From Campylobacter hepaticus (GTDB lineage Bacteria; Campylobacterota; Campylobacteria; Campylobacterales; Campylobacteraceae): a stretch of DNA of 64,000 nt. The notes under the pieces were generated by a model, which worked only from the letters and a program-made list of their open reading frames with translations, did no database searches and was not told where the DNA came from. The DNA is taken from positions 1,054,001 through 1,118,000 of the forward strand of contig NZ_CP031611.1 of the NCBI RefSeq assembly GCF_001687475.2. Reading direction: 5' to 3'. The position numbers were made by a program, and so were the translations under genes. Positions 35,036 to 43,692 of this stretch are shown piece by piece (position 1 is the first letter of the stretch; the number at the start of each line of letters is the position of its first letter).

Positions 35036-36283
35036 ATGAAAATAGCAATTCTTGGTTATGGTACAGTAGGAAGTGCCGTGGTTCAATTTCTTTTAGAAAA
35101 TCAAAAACTTATACGTGCAAGATGTGGAAAAAATATTACTCCTGTTATTGCTCTTACTAGAACTCCTAAAAAAAATGCTTTAATTCCCATAACCCAAAAC
35201 ATTGATGAAATTTTAAATGCTGAAGTAGATGTTTTTGTAGAATTAATGGGTGGAGTTAATGAAACCTTTAAAATAGTTAGTGAAATTTTAAAAAAGAAAA
35301 AAGCTGTAGTAACTGCAAATAAAGCTATGCTAGCCTACCATCGTTACGAACTTGAAAATTTAGCCAAAGATATAGCCTTTGGTTATGAAGCTAGTGTAGC
35401 TGGTGGAATTCCTATCATTAAAGTTTTAAAAGAGGGTTTAAGTGCAAATAATATCTTAACTATTAAAGGCATATTAAATGGTACAAGCAATTTTATTTTA
35501 AGCTCTATGAGCGAGAAAAATATGAGCTTTAAACAAGCTTTAGAAAAGGCTCAAAATTTAGGTTATGCTGAAGCTAATCCAAGCTTTGATATAGAAGGTC
35601 AAGATGCAGCCCATAAACTTCTTGTTTTATCAAGTATAGCCTATAATCTTAAAGCTAAACCTGAAAATATTCTAATTGAAGGCATTAGCCAAATCACTCC
35701 TGAAGACATATATTTTGCTAATGAATTTGAATTAACTATCAAACTTTTAGGTATTGCAAAAGTACGCGAAAATAAAGTAGAATTAAGAGTACATCCTACT
35801 ATGATCAATAAAGACACCATGCTTGCTAAAGTTGAGGGGGTAATGAATGCTATAAGCATTAATGGGGATTTATTAGGAGAAAGTTTATATTATGGTGCTG
35901 GAGCAGGAGGTAAAGCTACTGCTAGTGCAGTTATTTCAGATCTTATGGATATAGCCAAAGATCAAGCAAAAACTCCTATGTTGGGCTTTGTAAATACCTT
36001 AGAATATAAACTTTTAGATAAAGATGAAATCTATACAAAATATTATTTAAGAATGAAAGTTGAAGATAAAATAGGGATTTTGTCTAAAATTACTCAATTG
36101 ATGAGTCAAAATGATATTTCCATTGATAGTTTTTTGCAAAAACCTAAAAAAAATGATGAAAACTATAGCACTTTATTTTTTACTACACACTTAACCTACG
36201 AAAAAAGTATACAAAATTTACTTAAAATTTTAGACCAACAAGATTTCATAAAAACAAAACCTTTTATGATGCGTATAGAATAA
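35036..36283 (+). CDS. hom: Homoserine dehydrogenase
   Basis: 415 residues. The N-terminal NAD(P) fold opens with ILGYGTVGSAV. VELMGG and VTANKAMLAYHRYEL follow, then the catalytic domain with SVAGGIPIIKVLKEGL and LNGTSNFILSSM. A C-terminal ACT domain (about 335-410, KIGILSKITQLMSQNDISIDSF) implies feedback by threonine or another amino acid. It makes homoserine from aspartate semialdehyde; thrB lies 11 kb away in this window. The stop overlaps yraN by one base. Confidence 0.95.
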   Translation: MKIAILGYGTVGSAVVQFLLENQKLIRARCGKNITPVIALTRTPKKNALIPITQNIDEILNAEVDVFVELMGGVNETFKIVSEILKKKKAVVTANKAMLAYHRYELENLAKDIAFGYEASVAGGIPIIKVLKEGLSANNILTIKGILNGTSNFILSSMSEKNMSFKQALEKAQNLGYAEANPSFDIEGQDAAHKLLVLSSIAYNLKAKPENILIEGISQITPEDIYFANEFELTIKLLGIAKVRENKVELRVHPTMINKDTMLAKVEGVMNAISINGDLLGESLYYGAGAGGKATASAVISDLMDIAKDQAKTPMLGFVNTLEYKLLDKDEIYTKYYLRMKVEDKIGILSKITQLMSQNDISIDSFLQKPKKNDENYSTLFFTTHLTYEKSIQNLLKILDQQDFIKTKPFMMRIE

Positions 36284-36621
36284 TGGGTTTAAAATCTTAT
36301 TTAAGTGGAATTTTAGGGGAAAATAAAGCTTGTAATTTTCTCAAAAAACAAGGTTTCACTCTTATTAAAAGAAATTTTCATTCTAAATTTGGTGAAATTG
36401 ATATTATTGCAAAAAAAGATGAAATTCTACATTTTATAGAAGTAAAATTCACTCAAAATGATTATGAAACTTCTGAGCGTTTAAATTCTAAAAAACTTGA
36501 AAAAATTTTAAAAACTATAGATTTTTATCATCTTAAATACGGGAATTTTAATGATTTTCAAGTTGATCTTATTTGTATCAACAATGACACAATACAATTT
36601 TTTGAAAATATTAATTTTTAA
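36283..36621 (+). CDS. yraN: YraN-family (UPF0102) nuclease-like protein
   Basis: 112 residues. It has the restriction-endonuclease-like core of the family: LGENKACNFLKKQGF, RNFHSKFGEIDIIAKKDEILHFIEVKF, with the E...D...ExK residues of PD-(D/E)XK enzymes apparently intact. The biochemical role is unknown in most bacteria. It ends the long gene run that starts with mqnP. Confidence 0.88.
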   Translation: MGLKSYLSGILGENKACNFLKKQGFTLIKRNFHSKFGEIDIIAKKDEILHFIEVKFTQNDYETSERLNSKKLEKILKTIDFYHLKYGNFNDFQVDLICINNDTIQFFENINF

Positions 36622-36677
36622 GCTGATATTTAAAAAAATAAAATACAATTAGAGGAAAATTAGAGAAAGGAAAAATT

Positions 36678-36992
36678 ATGGGAAAATATATCGAATTAAC
36701 AAGTGATAATTTCGATCAAGCAAAAGAAGGTGTATCTTTAGTTGATTTTTGGGCTCCATGGTGTGGACCTTGTAGAATGCTTAGTCCAGTTATAGATGAG
36801 CTTGCAAATGATTTTGATAGTAAAGCTAAAATTTGCAAAGTCAATACAGATGAACAAGGTGATTTAGCAGCTCAATTTGGTGTTCGTTCTATACCAACAC
36901 TGATTTTTTTTAAAAATGGTGAAGTAGTAGACCAATTAGTTGGAGCACAATCAAAACAAGCAATTAGCGATAAACTTAATTCTTTATTATAA
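36678..36992 (+). CDS. trxA: Thioredoxin
   Basis: 104 residues. The redox site WCGPC lies at 28-32, the cis-Pro segment in SIPTLIFFKNG and DFWAPWCG before it. It reduces cytoplasmic disulfides using electrons from TrxB, encoded next. It has a good AAAGGA site and probably its own promoter (TACAAT around 36643-36648). A hairpin follows at 37002-37022. Confidence 0.97.
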   Translation: MGKYIELTSDNFDQAKEGVSLVDFWAPWCGPCRMLSPVIDELANDFDSKAKICKVNTDEQGDLAAQFGVRSIPTLIFFKNGEVVDQLVGAQSKQAISDKLNSLL

Positions 36993-37001
36993 AAAACCTT
37001 A

Positions 37002-37022
37002 AGGCTAGTTTTATACTAGCCT
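37002..37022 (+). terminator. Hairpin between trxA and trxB
   Basis: AGGCTAGT and ACTAGCCT form a perfect 8-bp stem around a 5-base loop. It starts ten bases after the trxA stop. The T tail is weak, so partial read-through into trxB is likely. Confidence 0.6.
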
Positions 37023-37122
37023 ACTACTTTAAATTTCTATGTATACTAAATATAATTAGTTGCTGTTAAGAATAATTTTTATATTATTATTAATAATAAA
37101 AACTTAAAATAAAGGAAAAGCA

Positions 37123-38061
37123 ATGTTAGATTTAGCAATTATAGGTGGAGGTCCTGCAGGACTTAGTGCAGGACTTTATGCTACTAGAGGTGGACTTAAA
37201 AATGTAGTAATGTTTGAAAAAGGTATGCCTGGAGGACAAATCACCTTAAGCTCTGAAATAGAAAATTACCCGGGTGTAGCACAAGTTATGGATGGAATTT
37301 CTTTTATGGCACCTTGGAATGAACAATGTATGCGTTTTGGCTTAAAACATGAAATGGTAGAAGTACAACAAATTTTGCAAAATAATGATGGGAGTTTTAC
37401 CATAAACATTAGAGGAGGAAAATCGCAACTTGCTAAAGCTGTTATAGTTTGCACAGGATCCTCTCCTAAAAAAGCAGGTTTTAAAGGCGAAGAAGAATTT
37501 TTTGGAAAAGGTGTAAGCACTTGTGCAACTTGTGATGGTTTTTTTTATAAAAATAAAGAAGTTGCAGTTTTAGGGGGTGGAGACACAGCCTTAGAAGAAG
37601 CTTTATATCTAGCCAATATTTGTTCTAAAGTATATCTTATTCATAGAAGAGATGAATTTAGAGCCATTCCTTCTACTGTTGAAAAAGCAAAGAAAAATGA
37701 AAAAATTGAACTAATAACCAATGCAAGTATTGATGAAGTATATGGAGATAAAACAGGCGTTTTGGGTGTAAAAGTCAAATTAAAAAATGGTGACATAAAA
37801 AATTTAAATGTTCCAGGAATTTTTACCTTTGTAGGTTTAAATGTAAGAAATGAAATTTTAAAACAAGATAATGGAAAATTTTTATGTAATATGGAAGAAA
37901 ATGGACAAGTAAGCGTAGATTTAAAAATGCAAACAAATATTCCAGGACTTTTTGTTGCAGGTGATCTTAGAAAAGACGCTCCAAAACAAGTGATTTGTGC
38001 TGCAGGTGATGGAGCTATAGCTGCACTTAGTGCTATATCTTATATAGAAAGTCTACATTAA
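37123..38061 (+). CDS. trxB: Thioredoxin reductase
   Basis: 312-residue flavoprotein. The FAD loop GGGPAG lies at 8-13, the redox pair at Cys134 and Cys137 ([10 protein letters not shown]), and the NADPH loop GGGDTA at 151-156. The C-terminal FAD motif [23 protein letters not shown] completes the family pattern. It has an AAGGAA ribosome binding site and its own upstream region of 130 bases. Convergent with phoX across a hairpin. Confidence 0.96.
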   Translation: MLDLAIIGGGPAGLSAGLYATRGGLKNVVMFEKGMPGGQITLSSEIENYPGVAQVMDGISFMAPWNEQCMRFGLKHEMVEVQQILQNNDGSFTINIRGGKSQLAKAVIVCTGSSPKKAGFKGEEEFFGKGVSTCATCDGFFYKNKEVAVLGGGDTALEEALYLANICSKVYLIHRRDEFRAIPSTVEKAKKNEKIELITNASIDEVYGDKTGVLGVKVKLKNGDIKNLNVPGIFTFVGLNVRNEILKQDNGKFLCNMEENGQVSVDLKMQTNIPGLFVAGDLRKDAPKQVICAAGDGAIAALSAISYIESLH

Positions 38062-38066
38062 AAAAT

Positions 38067-38094
38067 TATAGAAGTTGATTTTACAACTTCTATA
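38067..38094. terminator. Bidirectional terminator between trxB and phoX
   Basis: TATAGAAGTTG (38067-38077) and CAACTTCTATA (38084-38094), a perfect 11-bp stem with a 6-base loop, placed between the two convergent stops. Confidence 0.75.
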
Positions 38095-38099
38095 TTTAT

Positions 38100-39881
38100 C
38101 TAACTTCCTATGACCCCATTATCAAGCTTTCTTATCATCACTACGCTTGATCTAGGCGTTTTCCCATAAGGAAAAGTACTTCCTTTTAAATCTTCTCCAG
38201 GATGTTGCACACCTACAAACATAGTGGTATAATCTTCATTAAAAGCTATACCTGTTAATTCACAAGCAATAGGTCCTGTTAAAAAGCGCTTAATTTCTCC
38301 TGTTTTAGGATTTGCTGCTAGCATACAATTATTTCCCATACCTTCATATTCTCCTTTATTAGAATAAGATCCATCTGTTTGTATCCAAAGCCTACCATCC
38401 CTATCAAATTTCAAACCATCAGGAGAATTAAATTTATTTTCACTTGTAATATTATTTGAGCCCTTATATAAAGATTTTTGATTATCAGGATTTCCTGCAA
38501 GAATAAAAATTTCCCATTCAAAATCACTTTGTGTATGGGAATGCTTTGGCATCCATTTTATAATCTGTCCATAAACATTTTTCAATCTAGGATTAACAGC
38601 ATTAGCTTCTTTACGGTTTTTATTATTAGTAAGCGTAGCAAATACTTCCTTAGATCCACTATGCTTATGGCTTGCTATCCACTCACACCTATCCATAGGA
38701 GTTGCTCCAACTATACTTGCTGCTATACGGGTATTAATTAACACATCAGCTTGAGATTTAAAACCATTTTTTTCATCTAAACCGTCTTTTCCATACTCTA
38801 AAGCCAACCATTTCCCTTTTCCTTTAAAATCTCCTATTTCACCATCAAATTGTGCTACATATAAAATACCTTCATCTAAAATTTTACTTGTATCAAAACC
38901 TTTTTTGTATTTATGTTTACTTACAAATTTATAAATAAATTCATTTGCTTCATCATCACCCATATAAACAATAACACTTCCATCTTCTTCTACAATAATT
39001 TCAGCATTTTCATGTTTAAAACGCCCCAAAGAAGTCCTTTTAATAGGAATGCTATTGGCATCATAAGGATTAATTTCTACTATCCAGCCATAATGATTTA
39101 AAACATTCTTATTTTTAGCTAAATCAAATCTTGAATCAAATTTTTCCCAACCATAATGACTAGTTTTTTTAAAACCATAACGTTTAAGCGCATCATTAAA
39201 TTCTAAATTTTCATCAGAACTTCCAAAAAAATCATCAAAATTTTCCTCACAAGTAATATAAGTTCCCCAAGGTGTTTGCCCATTAGCACAATTAGCAAAA
39301 GTTCCATAAACAAATTTTTCATTTTGTAAAACTGCTAACTTAGCTGATCCGCTAACTTTAATTTTAGTATTTGCATCTATTCTACGATTATATTTAGAAT
39401 CTAAAACTACAGTCCAATCATTTATATTTTTTTGAATTTCAAATATACTTACACCTACACTAGCTTGTTCATATAAAACATCTTCTTTATTTAAATTTTT
39501 ACCTTGATGGTTAAACATAATTTCAGGATTGATATATTCATTATTGACCACTAAAATACCCCTAGTTTTAGAAAGTGGGAAAAAACTCATACCATCATTA
39601 TTATCTCCAAAAACTAAATGAGCATTTTCAACCGCACTTTTATTGATTGTTTTATTCTCATCATAAGGTTTTGCCTTACTAAAAAGTGGATCTCCCCAAG
39701 AAATCAAAACCTTAGCTTCATAACCCTCAGGTACTATAACCTCATCTTTTGTACTTGCTTTTACAGCTTTAAAACCTAATAAATCTTTATCTTTAAATAT
39801 AGCAGCATTTAAATTTGAATTTGCAAAAAAAGCTACCATAGAACTTAAAACAGAACCTTTTAAAAACAATCTTCTTTCCAT
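38100..39881 (-). CDS. phoX: Tat-exported alkaline phosphatase PhoX
   Basis: 593 residues. It begins with a twin-arginine signal (MERRLFLKGSVLSS, then a hydrophobic stretch to about 26), as expected for a PhoX that loads its Ca/Fe cofactor before export. DUF839/PhoX features are visible: GDNNDGMSFFPL, ANGQTPWGTYITCEENFDD, MDRCEWIASH, SPDGLKFDRDGRLWIQTD and GVQHPGE. In C. jejuni the homologue Cj0145 is the only known alkaline phosphatase and depends on the PhosS/PhosR system. The tandem repeat upstream (39931-39952) fits that control. It has a GGAG ribosome binding site. Confidence 0.94.
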   Translation of the reverse strand: MERRLFLKGSVLSSMVAFFANSNLNAAIFKDKDLLGFKAVKASTKDEVIVPEGYEAKVLISWGDPLFSKAKPYDENKTINKSAVENAHLVFGDNNDGMSFFPLSKTRGILVVNNEYINPEIMFNHQGKNLNKEDVLYEQASVGVSIFEIQKNINDWTVVLDSKYNRRIDANTKIKVSGSAKLAVLQNEKFVYGTFANCANGQTPWGTYITCEENFDDFFGSSDENLEFNDALKRYGFKKTSHYGWEKFDSRFDLAKNKNVLNHYGWIVEINPYDANSIPIKRTSLGRFKHENAEIIVEEDGSVIVYMGDDEANEFIYKFVSKHKYKKGFDTSKILDEGILYVAQFDGEIGDFKGKGKWLALEYGKDGLDEKNGFKSQADVLINTRIAASIVGATPMDRCEWIASHKHSGSKEVFATLTNNKNRKEANAVNPRLKNVYGQIIKWMPKHSHTQSDFEWEIFILAGNPDNQKSLYKGSNNITSENKFNSPDGLKFDRDGRLWIQTDGSYSNKGEYEGMGNNCMLAANPKTGEIKRFLTGPIACELTGIAFNEDYTTMFVGVQHPGEDLKGSTFPYGKTPRSSVVMIRKLDNGVIGS

Positions 39882-39930
39882 TTTGACTCCAATATTAAAA
39901 ATTTTAAAATAATCTTAAGTATAAAAATAT

Positions 39931-39952
39931 TTGGAAACTTTTTGGAAACTTT
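39931..39952 (-). promoter_or_regulatory. Tandem 11-bp direct repeat, probable PhosR (pho) box for phoX
   Basis: TTGGAAACTTT occurs twice in perfect tandem (39931-39941 and 39942-39952). On the coding strand this reads AAAGTTTCCAA twice. An 11-bp period is what PhoB/OmpR-type response regulators bind. It lies 50 bases before the phoX ATG, just upstream of a plausible -10 region, which suits activation under phosphate limitation. Confidence 0.75.
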
Positions 39953-40098
39953 AAAAACCACACTCTAAATAAAACTAAAATATGATCTAGAGCTTATGTT
40001 ATTAATAAAAACGATAAAATACCTAATACATCATTAATAATTTTATATTTTATAACTAACTTTATTAAATAAATTCAATGTATTAAGCTTAATATAGC

Positions 40099-40104
40099 TA
40101 TAAT
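40099..40104 (+). promoter_or_regulatory. Probable -10 element for znuACB
   Basis: TATAAT, 28 bases before the TTG start of znuA. No Zur-like operator could be identified with confidence around it. Confidence 0.5.
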
Positions 40105-40132
40105 TACTAAAATTTTATAACGAGGAAATATT

Positions 40133-41005
40133 TTGAAAAAATCAATTTTTTTTATTCTATTAGGATTTTTATCATGCACTTTAATACAGGCTAAAAATTT
40201 AAAAAATGAAACTCCTTCTACACATTTAGTTAGCGTTAGTATACCGCCTCAAGCATTTTTTGTTAAAAAAATAGCTGGAGATACTTTAAATATTAATATT
40301 TTATTGCCGCAAAATAATAATGAACATAATTTTGAATTCAAAGCAAGTGCTATGAAAAAACTTGAAAAAAGTGATATTTATTTTACCATAGGATTAGAAT
40401 TTGAAAAAATATTTATGAGTAAATTTAAACAAAATTTTCCAAAATTACAAATTGAGAATATGCAAAAAAACATAGCTTTGATAGTAAATCATGAACAAGA
40501 TCATCATTCTCACAAACATGAAAATTTTGATCCTCACACCTGGCTTGATCCTATTTTAGTGCAAACTATGGCTTTAAATATTTATAATGTCTTAATTCAA
40601 AAATATCCTCAAAACAAAAAATTATATAAACAAAATTTAGATCAATTTTTAGCCCAACTAGATAGTTTAAATTTACAAATTGCTTCCAAACTAGAAAAAT
40701 TAAAAAATAGGGAATTTGTAGTTTATCATCCTTCTTGGGCATATTTTGCAAAACGCTATAATCTTACCCAAATTCCTGTAGAAATCTTAGGTAAAGAACC
40801 AAAAAGTAAAGATTTACAAAATTTAATCACTATGATGAAAAACAAAAATATTACAATTATTTTTGTACAAAATAATTTCCCTGAAAATGCAGCTAAAGCA
40901 TTAGCCAAAGAATCTCATGCACAAATTTACAAAATAAATCATTTATCTTATGAATGGGAAAATGAACTTTTAAAAACAGCTAATGCCCTTTCTAAAAATC
41001 TTTAG
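40133..41005 (+). CDS. znuA: Zinc ABC transporter substrate-binding protein
   Basis: 290 residues. The start is TTG at 40133, six bases after GAGGA (40122-40126). Cluster A-I binding protein: the signal segment is MKKSIFFILLGFLSCTLIQA, where Cys15 might be a lipobox in an alternative reading. Metal-ligand candidates are His65 (NEHNFE), His135 (FDPHTWLDP) and a later His in VVYHPSWAYFAKRY. A short His-rich loop lies at 120-129 (HEQDHHSHKH), typical of zinc rather than manganese binders. It heads znuA-znuC-znuB. No methyl-accepting chemotaxis gene lies next to it, unlike my memory of C. jejuni. Confidence 0.9.
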   Translation: MKKSIFFILLGFLSCTLIQAKNLKNETPSTHLVSVSIPPQAFFVKKIAGDTLNINILLPQNNNEHNFEFKASAMKKLEKSDIYFTIGLEFEKIFMSKFKQNFPKLQIENMQKNIALIVNHEQDHHSHKHENFDPHTWLDPILVQTMALNIYNVLIQKYPQNKKLYKQNLDQFLAQLDSLNLQIASKLEKLKNREFVVYHPSWAYFAKRYNLTQIPVEILGKEPKSKDLQNLITMMKNKNITIIFVQNNFPENAAKALAKESHAQIYKINHLSYEWENELLKTANALSKNL

Positions 41006-41013
41006 GTTTATCT

Positions 41014-41868
41014 ATGCTTTTTTTTGAAATTTCTAACCTAAACTATGCTTATGATAATCAAACTGTTTTAAATAATATTAATTTAAGCTATGATAGTAAA
41101 GATTTTCTTTCTATCATAGGTCCTAATGGAGCAGGAAAATCTACACTCATAAAACTCATCTTAGGACTTTTAAAATCAAAAAATGAAATAAAATTTCAAG
41201 AACTACAAAGAAAAGAAATTGGCTATGTTCCTCAACACAGCTTAGTAAATCCTAATTTTTATCCAAGAGTAATAGAAATTGTCCTTATGGGGCTTATTAA
41301 TCAAAAAATTTTTGGTTTTTACAGCAAAAAAGACAAAGAAAAGGCTATGCAAGCTTTAAAAAATGTAGGCATGCAAGATTTTTGGAATAAAACGATTAAT
41401 TCTTTAAGTGGAGGGCAAAGACAACGCGTTTTTATTGCAAGAGCCTTAGTTAGTGATTGCAAAATGCTAATCTTAGATGAACCTACTGCCAGTGTTGATA
41501 GTAAATCTGCCATACAAATCTTAGAACTTTTAAACTCTTTACATTATGATGGAATGGGAATTTTACTTATTTGTCATGATATTAATCTCGTACTTGCTTA
41601 TAGTGATAAAATTGCATATTTAAATAAAGAACTTTTTTTACATACTAATACTAAAGAAAAAGAAAAAAGTATATTTTTGAAGCATTTATACGAAAATCAC
41701 TCACATTTTTGTGATGTTGAAATGAGTTTAAATTCTTGTCTTTGCGACGAAGCAAATTGCGATAGCAAAAAACTATGCATGCAAGAATTCACAAGAAAAA
41801 ATTTAAAAAAATCGGAATTTAAAAAAGAAAGCTTTTGTCTTAAATTTATAAAGGAAAATCATGATTGA
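41014..41868 (+). CDS. znuC: Zinc ABC transporter ATPase with Cys/His-rich C-terminal tail
   Basis: 284 residues. Walker A GPNGAGKST lies at 36-44, Q-loop PQH at 73-75, signature LSGGQRQRV at 131-139 and Walker B MLILDEP at 151-157. ICHD supplies the H-loop His. After the ATPase core (to about 215) comes a tail with Cys at 233, 242, 244, 249, 255 and 275 and His at 224, 229 and 231. It could sense or hold zinc on the cytoplasmic side; that is inference. It overlaps znuB by eight bases. Confidence 0.9.
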   Translation: MLFFEISNLNYAYDNQTVLNNINLSYDSKDFLSIIGPNGAGKSTLIKLILGLLKSKNEIKFQELQRKEIGYVPQHSLVNPNFYPRVIEIVLMGLINQKIFGFYSKKDKEKAMQALKNVGMQDFWNKTINSLSGGQRQRVFIARALVSDCKMLILDEPTASVDSKSAIQILELLNSLHYDGMGILLICHDINLVLAYSDKIAYLNKELFLHTNTKEKEKSIFLKHLYENHSHFCDVEMSLNSCLCDEANCDSKKLCMQEFTRKNLKKSEFKKESFCLKFIKENHD

Positions 41869-42667
41869 AATTTTACATTTCACCTTTTTTCAAAATGCCT
41901 TATTAGCAGCCATTTTAGTAAGTATAGCTTGTGGGATTATAGGAACTTTAATCATGATAAACCGTCTTTTTTCCATGGCTGGCGCCATCACACATGGGGC
42001 TTTTGGTGGCATAGGCATAGCTTTTTATTTTTCCTTACCTATTTTACTTAGTACTGGAATTTTTACTTTATTTTTAGCTTTTTTAATAGCCTTTTTATCC
42101 CAACGTTTTGAACACAGAAGCGATAGTATTATTGCTGTAATTTGGGCTTTTGGTATGGCAATTGGCATCATCTTAATTGATCTAAGCCCAAGCTATAATA
42201 CAGATTTAATGGCCTATCTTTTTGGAAGCATTTTAGCCGTTGGAAAAGAAGATTTATGGCTTATGGGTATGGTTGATGGTATTGTAATTGTTTTAATATT
42301 ATTATTTTATAGACAATTTCAATCTTTAAGTTTTGATTTTGAATTTACTAAAGTTTGTGGTATTAATACCAATTTTTTCCATTATCTGCTCATTACTTTA
42401 ATAGCTTTTTGTATAGTGATTTCTATAAGACTTGTAGGACTTATTTTAGTTATGGCCTTATTAAGTATTCCTAGTTTTATCGCGGAAAATTTTACCAAAA
42501 GACTTGGTTTTATTATGATTTTAGCAAGTTTTTTAAGTATAATTTTTTGTATTTTAGGACTTATATTTAGCTATTATCTTAACCTCTCAAGCGGTGCTTG
42601 TATAATCACTGTAGCTTGCTTTAGTTTTTTAATACATTTTTTAGTAAAATTTTTATTAAAAAAATAA
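41861..42667 (+). CDS. znuB: Zinc ABC transporter permease
   Basis: 268 residues with about seven to eight membrane helices, of the ABC-3 family. Family features include NRLFSMAGAITHGAFGGIGIAFYF (about 26-49) and the loop VCGINTNFFHYLLI. Translation is coupled to znuC through the overlap. The three genes together form one zinc uptake system in the order A-C-B. Confidence 0.92.
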   Translation: MIEILHFTFFQNALLAAILVSIACGIIGTLIMINRLFSMAGAITHGAFGGIGIAFYFSLPILLSTGIFTLFLAFLIAFLSQRFEHRSDSIIAVIWAFGMAIGIILIDLSPSYNTDLMAYLFGSILAVGKEDLWLMGMVDGIVIVLILLFYRQFQSLSFDFEFTKVCGINTNFFHYLLITLIAFCIVISIRLVGLILVMALLSIPSFIAENFTKRLGFIMILASFLSIIFCILGLIFSYYLNLSSGACIITVACFSFLIHFLVKFLLKK

Positions 42668-42760
42668 AATTATAAAAAAACATTTTGATTTGATTTTTAA
42701 TTATTCATATACTTTTTTACGTAATACTACTTACAGAAAATAATTTTTAAAAATATTAAT

Positions 42761-42775
42761 TGATAATAATTATTT
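42761..42775. promoter_or_regulatory. Fur-like 7-1-7 element before the transthyretin-like gene
   Basis: TGATAATAATTATTT matches the Fur 7-1-7 model (TGATAAT-n-ATTATCA) at 12 of the 14 specified positions. It lies about 55 bases before the ATG at 42831. In such AT-rich DNA chance matches are common, so this is a candidate only. Confidence 0.45.
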
Positions 42776-42830
42776 ATTTTATAAAACATTATTTTCATTA
42801 AAATATAAAAAATTAATTCAAGGAGAATAA

Positions 42831-43244
42831 ATGATTTCTATTAAAAAAATATTATTAAGTTTAGCAAGCCTTCCTATTATCTTAAGTGCTGCAGAATATC
42901 AATTAAGCACACATATTTTAGATATTAGCAAAGGTGGAAATGCTAAAAATGTTAAAGTAGAATTGTATAAACTCGAAAACAATAATCAATGGACAAAAAT
43001 AGATGAAAAATACACAGGAGAAAATGGGAGAATAACAGATTTCTTACCTTATACAAATACTCAAAATACAGTATCTGGAGTTTATAAACTGAAATTTTAT
43101 ACTAAAGACTATTTTGACAAAGAAAATACAAAATCTTTTTATCCTTATATAGAAGTTGGCTTTGAAGCATCAAAAGATCAAAAACACTATCATGTTCCCC
43201 TAACGCTATCTCCATTTGGATATTCAACTTATAGAGGAAGTTGA
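42831..43244 (+). CDS. Secreted transthyretin-like protein / 5-hydroxyisourate hydrolase family
   Basis: 137 residues. A Sec signal peptide (MISIKKILLSLASLPIILSAA) is followed by a single transthyretin-like domain. The active-site residues of 5-hydroxyisourate hydrolase are present: His28 (LSTHILD), Arg67 (GENGRI), His121 (KHYHVPLTLSP) and the C-terminal YRGS. The export signal means it acts in the periplasm. No other purine-catabolism gene is in the window. From memory C. jejuni has a similar protein (Cj0715) at another locus. An AAGGAGA ribosome binding site precedes the ATG. It converges on rimP across a small hairpin. Confidence 0.87.
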   Translation: MISIKKILLSLASLPIILSAAEYQLSTHILDISKGGNAKNVKVELYKLENNNQWTKIDEKYTGENGRITDFLPYTNTQNTVSGVYKLKFYTKDYFDKENTKSFYPYIEVGFEASKDQKHYHVPLTLSPFGYSTYRGS

Positions 43245-43246
43245 AA

Positions 43247-43265
43247 ATAAGGGCCATACCCTTAT
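43247..43265. terminator. Hairpin between the transthyretin-like gene and rimP
   Basis: ATAAGGG and CCCTTAT form a perfect 7-bp stem with a 5-base loop between two convergent stops; AT-rich flanks are present on both sides. Confidence 0.6.
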
Positions 43266-43269
43266 AATA

Positions 43270-43692
43270 CTACCATATAACAAAAGTCTTAGCTTTTTTT
43301 ATATCACTTAACTTTAAAATAATTTGTTCTTGATTTTGCAAATTTTGCAAAAATATATCTTCATTATCCACTCGAATAATTTGAGCTTCAATTTTTTCTT
43401 TTTGATGAGTAGTAATTTTCACCTTTTCTCCCATACTTTTTGCAAAATGATCTAAAGTACTAAGACTCCTTTCAAGTCCTGGAGAAGATACTTCTAAAAA
43501 ATACTCACCCTTTATAGGCGGATCAACATCAAAAATAGGAGATAAAATTTCACTTAGCTTAGCACAATCATCCAAGGTAACTCCACCTTTTTTCATTACA
43601 TAAATACGGTAAATTTTTTTACCATTTTCGCTAAGCAATTCCTCATCATAAAAAATAAGTCCAACTTCTTTGCAAAGAGCTTCAAGATTCAT
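43270..43692 (-). CDS. rimP: Ribosome maturation factor RimP
   Basis: 140 residues, helping 30S assembly. The family stretches are visible: GLIFYDEEL, GGVTLDDCAKLSEILSPIFDVDPPI, then YFLEVSSPGLERSL. A C-terminal Sm-like part follows (VKITTHQKEKIEAQIIRVDNEDIFL). It overlaps the rbfA end by 11 bases and is last in the ylxR-infB-rbfA-rimP cluster. Confidence 0.93.
   Translation of the reverse strand: MNLEALCKEVGLIFYDEELLSENGKKIYRIYVMKKGGVTLDDCAKLSEILSPIFDVDPPIKGEYFLEVSSPGLERSLSTLDHFAKSMGEKVKITTHQKEKIEAQIIRVDNEDIFLQNLQNQEQIILKLSDIKKAKTFVIW

Noticed and set aside
37084-37099. Palindrome TTATTATTAATAATAA upstream of trxB as an operator
   Set aside because: It is made only of A and T in a very AT-rich gap; chance is likely and no regulator of this shape is known to me for trxB.
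39931-39952. The phoX tandem repeat as a variable-number microsatellite
   Set aside because: Only two copies with an 11-bp unit at promoter distance; an operator is the better reading.
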